Shown: positions 26,578 through 35,622 of the stretch, piece after piece
How positions within the stretch are numbered: the stretch's first letter is position 1
How the letters are laid out: the number at the start of each line of letters is the position of its first letter
Source: Clostridiales bacterium
Lineage (GTDB): Bacteria; Bacillota; Clostridia; Saccharofermentanales; Saccharofermentanaceae
NCBI GenBank assembly: GCA_017513085.1
Contig: JAFWDK010000019.1
Span: 62,001-126,000, forward strand
Length of the DNA: 64,000 bases
Direction: 5' to 3'
Translations under genes and position numbers: made by a program
The notes under the pieces: generated by a model
What the model was told of the DNA's origin: nothing
Seen by the model: the letters and a program-made list of their open reading frames with translations, nothing else
The model's database searches: none

Positions 26578-29094
26578 TCACTCACCACGACGGGTCGGCT
26601 CTCTCTTTGCCTGGACCGGACGAGGTTTTACATCCGCAAAATACTTTCTTCCGAAATCTTCCGGTGAAAGCGGTCGTGCATAGTAGTAACCCTGGAAGAT
26701 ATCTACACCCAAAGCACGTATACGGGAAGCTTTCTGCGCAGTCTCGATACCCTCGACGCACACTGTCATGCCGATAGTACGTGTCAGGAGAACGATAGCG
26801 GAAATAAAGGATGTATTAAAACGATCATCCTGATCCACAAATGCACGGTCGATCTTGATCTCGTCGACCGGGAATTCACGAAGATAATTAAACGACGAAT
26901 ATCCGGTACCAAAGTCATCCAGAGCAATTCGGATACCGTTGTTACGGAGTTTAAGCATATTCTGACGGCAAATAGCCAGATTCTTCATCAACGTGGTTTC
27001 CGTGATCTCCAGAAGCACATTCTTCGGTTTCAATCCATATTCACCGAGCAACTGGATCACATATTCCGCAAAATCGATCCTGGCCATATCTTCTGCCGTA
27101 ACATTGATATGCACATAAAAATCTTCCGGAACACCACTGTCGATCCATTCCTTGCACTGACCCATAGCCGTGCGCAGGATCCAGTCACCGACCACATTCA
27201 TTTGTCCTGTAGCGGTAACCGCAGCAATAACTTTCTCCGGGCTCACAAGATTACCGTTCGGAGACATCCAGCGGAGCAATGCTTCACATCCGACAAGACG
27301 TTCAGAGCGCGCATCCACAAGCGGCTGGAAGTATAAAAGGAAGCTCTTGTTTCCTTCACGGATGGACTTGGAGATCTGGAACTCGAAATCCAATCTTTCC
27401 TTCAGCTCCATCTTGTATTGCGGAGTATAGATCGAATACGAAACACGCGCATCCTGCTTGACCTTATGTAAAGCGATCTCCGCATTTACAAGGAGTTCTT
27501 CCGCACTATTTCCGCAAGACGGGAAAAGCGCTGCACTCATGGAAAAAGATGCATAGATCGAACTACGGTCCAAAGTAAGCGGAGCATTCATCTCCTCTTT
27601 AAATGCTTTCATGAAATGCTCAACCTGTACGCGTGAAGCATGCGGCCACAAGACACAGAATGTATCTATCGAAATATGGTAAAGCGATCCTTCCTTCGGA
27701 AGACTGTCACGGAGTTTCTTGGCAACTGCCACCAGAAGTTTCTCACCGGTGGAACGGCCATAACGGTCATTAAAGACATGGAAATCCTTTATGTCCACAA
27801 GAACCATCGCCGCCGAAAGAACATTACGGTTATGGATCAGGGTCTCGGCATCTGCCAAAAGACGTCCCCGTACAGGCAGTCCGGTCAATTCATTACGCGA
27901 GGAATTTCTTTCCACATTCTCACGAACTTCGTTCATACTGGTCAGATCGAAGATCGTACCGATCAGGATAAACGCCTGCTTGTTATTGTCATATACAGTC
28001 TTACCACGACAGGCAAGCCAGCGGATCTGATCATCTACGCCCCATACACGGAACTCGATGGAGAAGTTATCTTTCTCCTCATCGACCAGATATGTAAATG
28101 TCTCGATGAAACGGCGACGGTCATCCTCGATGACCTCTTCCGCCATCCGGTTGATAAGGTCTCCGGTATATGTGAGCTCCATATCCGGGAATGTATTACG
28201 GATGTTTTCGGAGAAAGTCAGGATCTCACGCTTCATGTCCGCCGTGAAAGTAATTGCCTCCGAACCGTCGATAATGATCCTCTGGAAGGAATCCGTCTGT
28301 TTACGGTCTGTAACATCCAGGAAAATACCGATGAGATATTTCTTCTTATCCGGAGCCGTAAAACGGAATACGCCACAGGAATGGATCCAGACTTCACCCT
28401 TCAACGGAGAGAAAATACGGAAATCCTTGGCCCGGCTCTTCTTGCCCCAGGCCGAATTATCCAGCACAGAAACAAAAGCGGCGTAATCTTCCGGATGAAC
28501 ATAATTGCTCAATTCTCTTGAAGCATGAGACAATTCACGTGTCGGGATCTCGACCAGCTCTGCCAAAGAAGAATTAAAGCGGCAAAAATCTTCTGTCTCA
28601 TCATAGCAAAGCACATATCCGTCGATCGCATCGCTCAACAGTTTCTCGTAAACGATTTCACCAAACCGCTGGGTACGGTCTTCGATCATTCCGAAAATGA
28701 TGGAGTGATTATCTTTCTTGACCGTCTGCATGCTGACACGGATATGATATGTATGGCCGGAATAAGAAGCCAGGTTGTGTTCAATGGTAACGACTTTGTG
28801 GTTATCGGCGATCAAGTCATAGAAAGCCTCTTCATAGCGGACGACCAGAGCACGACGCTCAGACGGGTCTGCATACTGCAGATAGGCGTCCATGATCATA
28901 TCCTGGGAGGCAACCGGTCCTAATACCGAAACCATTCCGGGAGAAAAGAAAAACCGTTTATCTTTAGGAAAAACCACAAAAGTACAAAGAGCAACTTTTT
29001 CAACCAGGCCCTCCGCCTGAGCTAAAAGCTGCGGATCCAGACAGATTGAAGAGTCGTATAACTCAGATCCAAACCCTGAATCATCTGCAACCAT
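26578..29094 (-). CDS. PAS-GGDEF-EAL signalling protein, likely c-di-GMP phosphodiesterase
   Basis: An 838-residue cytoplasmic protein with no membrane segment. About residues 1-400 hold three PAS-like sensor units (each ending in patterns such as IFGMIEDRTQR, IGIFLDVTDRKQ, IGTIFDLTSMNE). The GGDEF domain (about 405-560) has lost its signature: the motif position reads SIDTF. The EAL domain (about 585-815) keeps GCEALLRW, INVTAEDM, LEITETTLM, LDDFGTGYSSFNYLREFPVDEIKID and a final Glu-Gly, so it should hydrolyse c-di-GMP, with the decayed GGDEF perhaps a GTP sensor. GGGGG precedes the ATG. It is a single gene. Confidence 0.92.
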   Translation of the reverse strand: MVADDSGFGSELYDSSICLDPQLLAQAEGLVEKVALCTFVVFPKDKRFFFSPGMVSVLGPVASQDMIMDAYLQYADPSERRALVVRYEEAFYDLIADNHKVVTIEHNLASYSGHTYHIRVSMQTVKKDNHSIIFGMIEDRTQRFGEIVYEKLLSDAIDGYVLCYDETEDFCRFNSSLAELVEIPTRELSHASRELSNYVHPEDYAAFVSVLDNSAWGKKSRAKDFRIFSPLKGEVWIHSCGVFRFTAPDKKKYLIGIFLDVTDRKQTDSFQRIIIDGSEAITFTADMKREILTFSENIRNTFPDMELTYTGDLINRMAEEVIEDDRRRFIETFTYLVDEEKDNFSIEFRVWGVDDQIRWLACRGKTVYDNNKQAFILIGTIFDLTSMNEVRENVERNSSRNELTGLPVRGRLLADAETLIHNRNVLSAAMVLVDIKDFHVFNDRYGRSTGEKLLVAVAKKLRDSLPKEGSLYHISIDTFCVLWPHASRVQVEHFMKAFKEEMNAPLTLDRSSIYASFSMSAALFPSCGNSAEELLVNAEIALHKVKQDARVSYSIYTPQYKMELKERLDFEFQISKSIREGNKSFLLYFQPLVDARSERLVGCEALLRWMSPNGNLVSPEKVIAAVTATGQMNVVGDWILRTAMGQCKEWIDSGVPEDFYVHINVTAEDMARIDFAEYVIQLLGEYGLKPKNVLLEITETTLMKNLAICRQNMLKLRNNGIRIALDDFGTGYSSFNYLREFPVDEIKIDRAFVDQDDRFNTSFISAIVLLTRTIGMTVCVEGIETAQKASRIRALGVDIFQGYYYARPLSPEDFGRKYFADVKPRPVQAKREPTRRGE

Positions 29095-29123
29095 ACTACA
29101 TCCCCCGACACACTTACTATGCC

Positions 29124-29951
29124 TTATTGTAACATCTCAAGCACCTCGGCGTATAGTGTTTTTTTGTTTTCTCCCCATTCTTGCGAAAGAATTTTCGCAA
29201 TTTCCTTCGTCGGATACCCCTCTTCGCGCAGTTGCAGGATCCTATTTTTCCGATCCTCAGGGGACAACGTCTTCGCCTCTTCTGCCTTTACTCCCTCCAG
29301 GATCACGACGAACTCCCCTTTCGGCGGCACCTCCTCAAAATGCGAGATCAATTCGTCGATCGTTCCTCTTACCACCTCTTCGTAGCGCTTGGTCAGTTCA
29401 CGACAGCAGGACGCTCTTCTCTGACCATTCCCACACGAAGCAAGGTCGGAAAGCGTCCTTAAAAGGCGATGCGGAGCTTCATACAAGATCGTGGTCGTCG
29501 GCATATGACTGACCACCTGAAGACGTTCTTTACGTTCTTTCGTCTCCACAGGAAGAAACCCTTCAAAATAGTAATGCCTCGTATCCAGTCCCGAAAGCAC
29601 CAGCGCGGTAATTCCTGCTACCGGTCCGGGGACCGCTGTCACTTCTATGTTTTCCTCTATGCAGGCCTTGACGAGATCTTCGCCCGGATCAGAGATGCTC
29701 GGCATACCGGCATCAGAGACCAAAGCCACATCCACACCGGCTCGGAGAAGTCCAAGGAGTTTCTCTCCATGGGAAGCTTTGTTATGTTCGTGATAGCTGA
29801 TCAGGTGCGAGGTGATCTCAAAGTGAGACAGAAGAAGTCCTGTCCGCCTGGTATCTTCGCAAGCAACATATTCCACACTCTTTAATACTTCTATGGCTCT
29901 CGGAGAAAGATCCCCCATATTTCCGATCGGTGTTCCTACCAGATATAGCAT
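29124..29951 (-). CDS. rsmI: 16S rRNA (cytidine1402-2'-O)-methyltransferase
   Basis: Methylates the ribose of C1402 in the ribosomal P site; 275 residues of the tetrapyrrole-methylase fold. The N-terminal LVGTPIGNMGDLSPRA, CEDTRRTGLLLSH, SDAGMPSISDPG and VPGP blocks are all typical. The C-terminal tail contains a helix with KNRILQLREEGYPTKEIAKILSQ, the usual YraL extension. It starts 3 nt after the trmN6 stop. The pair corresponds to yabB-yabC of Bacillus subtilis. Confidence 0.96.
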   Translation of the reverse strand: MLYLVGTPIGNMGDLSPRAIEVLKSVEYVACEDTRRTGLLLSHFEITSHLISYHEHNKASHGEKLLGLLRAGVDVALVSDAGMPSISDPGEDLVKACIEENIEVTAVPGPVAGITALVLSGLDTRHYYFEGFLPVETKERKERLQVVSHMPTTTILYEAPHRLLRTLSDLASCGNGQRRASCCRELTKRYEEVVRGTIDELISHFEEVPPKGEFVVILEGVKAEEAKTLSPEDRKNRILQLREEGYPTKEIAKILSQEWGENKKTLYAEVLEMLQ

Positions 29952-29954
29952 TCA

Positions 29955-30731
29955 TTATTCCTCACTGTAGATCTTTTTCAATTCATCAGTATATTCAAGG
30001 TCCGGTCCCCGCAGGATCAAGGGCGGGTCGATCATTGTACCGGAAAGTTTGCCGTCTTTTTTAGCAGACATCAGATAAAGTGTTGCCGGTCTTCCTGAAA
30101 AAGGATAGACAAAACGAAGATGTTTAGGTGCCAGATTCTCTTTATAGCAGGCCTTCATGACATCTGCAAGAGTCTCCGCGCGATCCACAAGAAAAAGATC
30201 CCCTTTCGGCACCAGCATTTTGGCAGCGCAGGAAATAAAATCTTCCACTTCGCCATGCATAGCAAACCTGGCCTCAAGAAGTGCACGGCTATGCACATCC
30301 ACTTCTGTAACAGGTCCGCTTCCCTGCTTTCGAAACGGAGGATTGGCAAAAACCACATCATAATGGTTTTTTAATACACTCTCCGTCGGAAGATTCCGGA
30401 TATCCGCCACTTCCCCGCGTACACGGTCTGAAAGGCTGTTCATACGGATATTTCTTTCAAATACCTCCTCAGCTTTTTCCTGTCTTTCTACCGCATCGAT
30501 CCGGACGTCTTTTCTTCGCGCGGCAAGAAGGATCGAAGCCGCTCCGCAATTACATCCAAGTTCCAGCACACGAAGCGGGTCTTTCTGTCGCAAACGGGCA
30601 TTTTCCGCCACAAACCAGGAAAGCAGGACCGTATCTTCGCCGAAGCGAAAACCATCTTTACGCTGGATCAGGCGCATGCCTGCCCTGCCAAGCTCTTCCA
30701 TTGTTTCTGTTTCCGGATCAAAAATATCCAC
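29955..30731 (-). CDS. TrmN6-type adenine N6-methyltransferase (YabB-like)
   Basis: A 258-residue class I SAM methyltransferase related to E. coli TrmN6, which modifies A37 of tRNA-Val1. SAM-binding VLELGCNCGAASILLA (near residue 55) and the catalytic NPPF (VVFANPPFRKQGSG, near residue 130) are clear, marking amino-group methylation of adenine. GTG start at 30731 after GGAGG. It lies next to rsmI as in Bacillus. A terminator separates it from the ferredoxin upstream, so it depends on read-through or on a promoter I cannot see. Confidence 0.85.
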   Translation of the reverse strand: MDIFDPETETMEELGRAGMRLIQRKDGFRFGEDTVLLSWFVAENARLRQKDPLRVLELGCNCGAASILLAARRKDVRIDAVERQEKAEEVFERNIRMNSLSDRVRGEVADIRNLPTESVLKNHYDVVFANPPFRKQGSGPVTEVDVHSRALLEARFAMHGEVEDFISCAAKMLVPKGDLFLVDRAETLADVMKACYKENLAPKHLRFVYPFSGRPATLYLMSAKKDGKLSGTMIDPPLILRGPDLEYTDELKKIYSEE

Positions 30732-30744
30732 GAATCCTCCAGAT

Positions 30745-30784
30745 TATAAAAAGAGATCTGCATCCTATTCGGGTACAGATCTCT
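30745..30784 (-). terminator. terminator of the ferredoxin gene
   Basis: AGAGATCTG (30752-30760) pairs with CAGATCTCT (30776-30784) around a 15-nt loop, followed on the reverse strand by TTTTTATAA. Confidence 0.85.
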
Positions 30785-30807
30785 CACATTCAATTCACTA
30801 TCTCTTA

Positions 30808-30978
30808 TTAGCCCTGAGAAATTGCACCTGTCGGGCAAGCAGCTTCACAAGAACCGCACTCAAGACAAAGATCAGGATTGATCTCATACTTACCGTCGCC
30901 CTGGGAAATAGCGCCTACCGGGCACTCACCCTCGCAGCTACCGCAAGAAAGACATGCGTCAGAAATTACATATGCCAT
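30808..30978 (-). CDS. 2[4Fe-4S] ferredoxin
   Basis: A 56-residue clostridial-type electron carrier. Two CxxCxxCxxxCP motifs (CLSCGSCEGECP and CLECGSCEAACP) each bind one cluster in the classic crossed manner. Low-potential ferredoxins of this type serve pyruvate:ferredoxin oxidoreductase and hydrogenase in anaerobes. The ATG at 30978 follows AAAGGAGG by 8 nt; a longer frame upstream runs through the promoter. It has its own promoter and terminator, which suggests strong independent expression. Confidence 0.95.
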   Translation of the reverse strand: MAYVISDACLSCGSCEGECPVGAISQGDGKYEINPDLCLECGSCEAACPTGAISQG

Positions 30979-31011
30979 ACTGATATCCTCCTTTATCTGG
31001 TCTATGATTTC

Positions 31012-31040
31012 ATTAAACACTATTTTTTTCTTTTTGTAAA
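31012..31040 (-). promoter_or_regulatory. promoter of the ferredoxin gene
   Basis: On the reverse strand TTTACA (31040-31035), 17 bp of A-rich spacer, TTTAAT (31017-31012). Leader about 27 nt. Confidence 0.6.
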
Positions 31041-31093
31041 TATAACTATTTTCGTCGCTTCTGCGATATAAAAACAGCTTATTACCGAACAAA

Positions 31094-31912
31094 TCAGATC
31101 ATCTGGCGATTATTGCCGTTCCGGTCTGCAACAAAAGATAAGAAAACAGAATCCAGAACAATAAGAGCGACAACCAGAGCAAGGATCACAAGGTTGGAAG
31201 TGTTAGCCATAAGAACGACGGCCACCACAGTACCGAGCAGAACAAGCGAGGCAATATTGGCCAGTTTTTTGGAAAGATTAGCCAGAGCCGCAACAACTGA
31301 AGCGAAAAGATAGAGGCTAAGGAAAACAAACATGAGCATAAGGAAAGCAAAGATATAGATCTTTACATTCACAGACGGGTATTTGGTAACCACCTCATCG
31401 TAAGTATATCCGCCAATCGGAAGGAAAGATCTTTCCCCGAGGAGATAAAGTCCGTTATCGTATGTCAGACACCCGTTTCCGAAGAAACCTGCCAGAGTGT
31501 GGATCGCTGTTGCAATCGCCGCACAAATACCTACAGCTGCAAATTTGCTCAAGAAGCGCTTGAAGAAGGAACCTTCATCGGACTCCTCGTCAGAATGGAT
31601 GTCACGAAGCACGTCATACGACATGTAAATCAAAACGATAGCGAGAGTAATAAGGGAGCAGACCGGAATGATCTTTTCAATGAAAGCAGACTGAAAGAAA
31701 CGGATCCATGGTTCTTCCTCGCTGGTATAACCGGCATAAGAAATACGAAGCCAGCCTTCACGAAGAATGCTATCATACTTAAACCACAGAAACTGAACGG
31801 CACTTGCCAGGATCAACGTGATCATGGTTGCAATCATAGTGCACTTGGCATATTTCTTCATCTCAACACCCAAAGTGCCACGGCCGGTGATCAAAAACTT
31901 GTCTTTACTCAT
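31094..31912 (-). CDS. multi-pass membrane protein of unknown function
   Basis: A 272-residue protein with about six membrane segments: one near residues 25-45, one near 80-97, one near 120-142, and three in the last 90 residues. A long outer loop lies between the first two, with aromatic content (GYTSEEEPWIRFFQS). Acidic cytoplasmic stretch SDEESDEGSF. I recognise no family. It is placed between ricT and the ferredoxin, where Bacillus has yabA. GGGAGG precedes the ATG at 31912; a hairpin lies in its leader. Confidence 0.8.
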   Translation of the reverse strand: MSKDKFLITGRGTLGVEMKKYAKCTMIATMITLILASAVQFLWFKYDSILREGWLRISYAGYTSEEEPWIRFFQSAFIEKIIPVCSLITLAIVLIYMSYDVLRDIHSDEESDEGSFFKRFLSKFAAVGICAAIATAIHTLAGFFGNGCLTYDNGLYLLGERSFLPIGGYTYDEVVTKYPSVNVKIYIFAFLMLMFVFLSLYLFASVVAALANLSKKLANIASLVLLGTVVAVVLMANTSNLVILALVVALIVLDSVFLSFVADRNGNNRQMI

Positions 31913-31939
31913 AAATACCTCCCTTAATCTTCTTCATGT

Positions 31940-31960
31940 CTGTTTGGAGCACCCAAACAG
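31940..31960 (-). other. leader hairpin of the membrane-protein gene
   Basis: CTGTTTGG (31940-31947) pairs with CCAAACAG (31953-31960) around a 5-nt loop. On the reverse strand it is followed by ACATGAAG, with no U-tract, so it is not an ordinary terminator. A TATAAT lies upstream at 31991-31986. Confidence 0.45.
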
Positions 31961-32148
31961 CAACACATCTAACCAAGGTCGGTATATTATAGATAAATCA
32001 CATGAAAGTAAAGTGGGTTTTGAAAACTTTTATCTTCTCAACAAATCCACGCGAGCCGAAGCAAAAAAATTCTGGCAAATACCCATGTAATTAAAAGTGT
32101 TTTTGACATTTATCGCATTTTGCAAGAATCAGACGACCGAAACCGATA

Positions 32149-33054
32149 TCATTCTTCAAGAGGAGGATTCTCTTCCTTATCTTCCTGTTTTGGAGCAATC
32201 TTCTTTCTCGGGCAGTCTTCTTTGCATTTCGGCTGCGGTTGCGGTGGATTCAGAAGAGTAACTTCCGATGCATCAAAGACCTCCATTTCAGTCTCCTCAT
32301 CCTTTTCAAAACGCACCGTCACACGTTCACGAAGCAGGTCCGAATACATGACCACACCGATACCATTCGGTGTCTTGACCTTCTTACCTACCTTCGGTAC
32401 ACGTTTATTCGCATCTTCGTACGCCGCCTCTTCATAAGAAAGGCAGCACATCAGACGACCACAGGTTCCGGTCAGCTTTGCCGGATTCATCGAAAGCCCC
32501 TGATCCTTGGCCATACGGATCGTAACCGGCAGGAACTGATCCAGATATGAACAGCAGCATAGTTCGCGTCCGCAGATACCTAATCCACCCACCATCTTCG
32601 CCTGCTCTCTCGAACCGATCTGACGAAGTTCGATCCTGGTACGGAAACAGGACGTAAGATCTTTGACCAATTCTCTAAAGTCGACACGTTTTTCAGCGGT
32701 GAAGTAGAACGTCAGCTTCTTGCCGTCAAACGTATAAACCGCCTCAACCAGCGTCATCGGCAGCTCTCTCTTCTCAATAAATTCCAGGCACTTGATAAAA
32801 GCACTTTGTTCGCGCTTTTTCTTCTCGGCATAGTGATCCATCTCTGTATCCGTCGCCATGCGAAGCACCGGAAGGATCGTCTCATCCAGTTTCTCATCCG
32901 GAAGATCAAAAGGCTCATCCACTACAAAAGCAATATCCTGTCCGAGTGCGGTATTGACCATGACCGCATCGCCAACCTTCAGTTTAAAATCACCTGCAAG
33001 GAAACGATAAGGTTTTCCCGCATCATGGAACCTCAAATTCACTACTTTAGCCAT
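32149..33054 (-). CDS. ricT: RicT/PSP1-family regulator (YaaT)
   Basis: A 301-residue PSP1-domain protein. In Bacillus, RicT with RicA and RicF forms an iron-sulphur complex that directs RNase Y cleavage and affects sporulation and competence. The Cys-rich core GRELCCCSYLDQF and TCGRLMCCLSYEEAAYED is intact. The C-terminus ends in a short Cys-containing, charged tail (CKEDCPRKKIAP). AAGGAG precedes the ATG at 33054, which lies inside the end of holB (8-nt overlap). Neither ricA nor ricF is in the window. Confidence 0.95.
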   Translation of the reverse strand: MAKVVNLRFHDAGKPYRFLAGDFKLKVGDAVMVNTALGQDIAFVVDEPFDLPDEKLDETILPVLRMATDTEMDHYAEKKKREQSAFIKCLEFIEKRELPMTLVEAVYTFDGKKLTFYFTAEKRVDFRELVKDLTSCFRTRIELRQIGSREQAKMVGGLGICGRELCCCSYLDQFLPVTIRMAKDQGLSMNPAKLTGTCGRLMCCLSYEEAAYEDANKRVPKVGKKVKTPNGIGVVMYSDLLRERVTVRFEKDEETEMEVFDASEVTLLNPPQPQPKCKEDCPRKKIAPKQEDKEENPPLEE

Positions 33055-34057
33055 TCATATACTCCTTTTTCAGCGCCAGAAGCATCTGGCAGACCAATAT
33101 CTCAAAATTTCCATTCGCGCGGAAAGCTTTTGCCGCCGTTGAAATCACTTTCGAACAGCGCTCGATCTGGCTCACGCGCAGCTTATTCTTCTTAATCACG
33201 CTCATCATCTTATCTTTTTTGCCCTCACCATGCAAGCACGGAGATTGAGGGGCAACGATCAGGATCGCCATCTCATCAAAGATCATATCCAGAAGAGCCA
33301 GCAGATCCGGGAAGTGTTCTTTTTCCTCTTCAAAGAACGTATATGTGTCGGTAAGAAGATCAGCTCTTGTTTTTTCCGACAAGGTCAATACAAGGTCCAT
33401 CACTTCCTCCCAGGCGTCCACCAGCCAGGTGGTCTCCATCAGCGACATCGCGTAACCGATGATTCCTCTTGAAAAGCGCGAATAGAGTTTGGCTTCCTCT
33501 TCGAGAATATCCGGATCCTTCTTACGCAGTACGGAATAGACTTCCTCATCCGTATTCGGCACCATACGTATAGACACCGTTCTGGATAACACCGTAGGAA
33601 GAAGTTTTGAATCGTCAGACACCGTCAAAAGGAAAACTACATGTTTCGGTGGCTCTTCCAAAGTCTTAAGAAGCGCATTCTGCCCTTCTTCCGCTAATCC
33701 GTCCGCATCGATCAGATAAACTTTCCGTTCCGCGATCTGAGAAAGAATACCTACATCGGAAAGGATCCTGGATCGTACATCAGCCACCTTGATATTCTTC
33801 TCCCCGTCAGGAAGCAGCAACTCCCTATAGTCGGGATGAGTATGTTCACGCATGTATATGCAGTTCGGGCATGTCCCGCAACCGCCATCCTTGGTAGGAT
33901 GGCTGCAAAGAAGTCCTTTGGCAAATTCTCTGGCCAAAGTCTTCTTGCCGATCCCGGAAGGACCTACGAATAAAAAAGCATGCCCCGGTTCACCAAGAAG
34001 GGAGTTTCCGAGGCGTGTCTTAGCATCAATTTGTCCGGTCAGTTCAGAAAATGCCAT
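33047..34057 (-). CDS. holB: DNA polymerase III delta' subunit
   Basis: A 336-residue clamp-loader subunit of the AAA+ class. Walker A is GPSGIGKKT (near residue 33), a zinc module CGTCPNC follows, DADGLAEEGQNALLKTLEEPP contains Walker B, and the SRC-type region is SRTVSIRM. It starts 3 nt after the darA stop; its ribosome binding site is weak, implying coupling. The order tmk-darA-holB-ricT is the Firmicute arrangement. Confidence 0.94.
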   Translation of the reverse strand: MAFSELTGQIDAKTRLGNSLLGEPGHAFLFVGPSGIGKKTLAREFAKGLLCSHPTKDGGCGTCPNCIYMREHTHPDYRELLLPDGEKNIKVADVRSRILSDVGILSQIAERKVYLIDADGLAEEGQNALLKTLEEPPKHVVFLLTVSDDSKLLPTVLSRTVSIRMVPNTDEEVYSVLRKKDPDILEEEAKLYSRFSRGIIGYAMSLMETTWLVDAWEEVMDLVLTLSEKTRADLLTDTYTFFEEEKEHFPDLLALLDMIFDEMAILIVAPQSPCLHGEGKKDKMMSVIKKNKLRVSQIERCSKVISTAAKAFRANGNFEILVCQMLLALKKEYMNG

Positions 34058-34060
34058 AGC

Positions 34061-34390
34061 TTACATCTTCTCGAAGTGTTCGACGTTGACCACGAACACG
34101 GTTGCGCCGCCTACTGTAACATCGACCGGGTACGGCACATAAGAGCCGCCCATGGCAGAAGGCGTAATATTGGTATTGATCGCTGATTGTCTGCTGGAAG
34201 AATACTTACGGATCAGATCAAGGACTTCCTGCTGCTTCTCAGCCTCCACAACGATCATCAGGGTCGTGTTTCCGGAACGGAGAAATCCACCTGAAGAATT
34301 CAGTTTAGTCACACGGAAACCTGCTTTATTCAACTCCGCCATCAGACGGGGTGTATCCTCATCATGTACAATCGCGAATACCAGTTTCAT
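34061..34390 (-). CDS. darA: cyclic-di-AMP receptor, PII-like (DarA/YaaQ)
   Basis: A 109-residue trimeric PII-like protein that binds c-di-AMP. It begins MKLVFAIVHDEDTPRLM and carries GFRVTKLNSSGGFLRSGNTT, the nucleotide-binding strand-loop, and the T-loop-like region SSRQSAINTN. Its downstream targets are still unclear. The ATG at 34390 follows GGGAGG and overlaps the tmk stop by 4 bases. An upstream in-frame ATG six codons earlier overlaps the ribosome binding site. Confidence 0.95.
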   Translation of the reverse strand: MKLVFAIVHDEDTPRLMAELNKAGFRVTKLNSSGGFLRSGNTTLMIVVEAEKQQEVLDLIRKYSSSRQSAINTNITPSAMGGSYVPYPVDVTVGGATVFVVNVEHFEKM

Positions 34391-35010
34391 CGTCCTAATA
34401 CCTCCCATACAGCAAGACGCACCTTGCGGTAAATCTCGTCAGGCGCATCCATCGCACTGATACACTGTATCCTTTTCTCACTCTTTGCCAGTTCGAGATA
34501 ACCATCCCGAACTTTCTTCATGAAGGCGAGTCCCTCAGCTTCCAGCCGGTCTTCCGCACCTTCTCTTCCGTTTCTCCGACGGTAGGCCTCTTCTTCCGAA
34601 AGATCGAAAAGAAACGTGATATCCGGCGCCAGGCCTGCCGTACTCCAACGATTCAGATAATCGATGGCGGACAGTTCCAAGCCTCTGGCATATCCCTGAT
34701 AGGCAACTGTCGAATCATAGAAACGGTCACAGATCACGACCGTGCCTTTTTCAAGCTCCGGTCTGATCTTCTCTTCTACGATCTGCGCACGCGCTGCTTC
34801 ATAAAGCAGGAGCTCCGTACGCGCATGCATCTTGCTGTTCGCTTTATCCAGAAGGATCGTACGGATCTTCTCCCCGATACCGGTCGCTCCGGGTTCACGG
34901 ATCAGAATGTACGGGATCCCTTCTTTTCGGAGATCATTCGAAAGCATCTCGATCTGCGTAGATTTTCCGGAACCATCGATTCCTTCAAAGGTAACGAACA
35001 AACCCTTCAT
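34387..35010 (-). CDS. tmk: thymidylate kinase
   Basis: Phosphorylates dTMP to dTDP. The 207 residues include the P-loop FEGIDGSGKST (residues 8-18), the DRY-equivalent CDRFYDSTVAYQG, and the lid region RRRNGREGAEDRLE. The ATG follows AAAGGAGG and AAGGA at two spacings. First of the tmk-darA-holB-ricT block, coupled to darA by ATGA. Confidence 0.96.
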   Translation of the reverse strand: MKGLFVTFEGIDGSGKSTQIEMLSNDLRKEGIPYILIREPGATGIGEKIRTILLDKANSKMHARTELLLYEAARAQIVEEKIRPELEKGTVVICDRFYDSTVAYQGYARGLELSAIDYLNRWSTAGLAPDITFLFDLSEEEAYRRRNGREGAEDRLEAEGLAFMKKVRDGYLELAKSEKRIQCISAMDAPDEIYRKVRLAVWEVLGR

Positions 35011-35058
35011 GCTTTCCTTACGACCTCCTTTAACCTTTACAAATATTATATAACATAA

Positions 35059-35559
35059 TCAGTCTAACTTCACAGAATGGATGCTGGCAATTTCCAACCA
35101 GATATCCTTTTCGATCCGCTCGTTATCCTTCTTGATATCTTCGAGCGTTTCTTCCGCAGGACGACGCGGTGCACGGTTCCAGTTCTTACGGGAACGTCCC
35201 TCGCCCTCCCGGTTTTCTCTATGCTCCTGATTATTGCGGTCGTAATCTCTCTTATTGGAGCGGTACTCCCGTCTCTCCTGATTTCTTTCCGCATTCTTCT
35301 CGGAATTTCTCTCCGGATTTCTGGCTCTGTTCTCAGAACGTCTCTCTTCTTTATCCTTCGGCGCTCCGTTCTCATTTTCGTTTCCGGAACGGTTATTGTT
35401 ACGGTATCCGCCATTACGGTTCTGACTATTTCCGTGATTGCCCGGCTTTCTTCTTCTGTTTCTGTTTCCACCGTTACCACTTCTCGGCGCCTGATTTCCC
35501 CCGGTCGCAGAGACTGCCTGATTCTGATGATTCGGCTTATTGTTTTCTTGCTCGGCCAT
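35059..35559 (-). CDS. Arg/Asn/Glu-rich low-complexity protein upstream of tmk
   Basis: A 166-residue protein, mostly disordered: Asn, Arg, Gly and Glu dominate residues 1-130 (for example SGNGGNRNRRRKPGNHGNSQ). The last 35 residues look folded and helical (ETLEDIKKDNERIEKDIWLE ending SIHSVKLD). GGGAGG lies 6 nt before the ATG, which favours this frame over the overlapping reading frames. Arg-Gly/Asn-rich tails are common in RNA-binding proteins, so an RNA or ribosome-linked role is possible, but I have no homology basis. Confidence 0.65.
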   Translation of the reverse strand: MAEQENNKPNHQNQAVSATGGNQAPRSGNGGNRNRRRKPGNHGNSQNRNGGYRNNNRSGNENENGAPKDKEERRSENRARNPERNSEKNAERNQERREYRSNKRDYDRNNQEHRENREGEGRSRKNWNRAPRRPAEETLEDIKKDNERIEKDIWLEIASIHSVKLD

Positions 35560-35622
35560 TCTTTTCCTCCCATCATCTAAAACGGATTGAACATCTTTAT
35601 TATATCGGTTTTCGGCTTTCTA

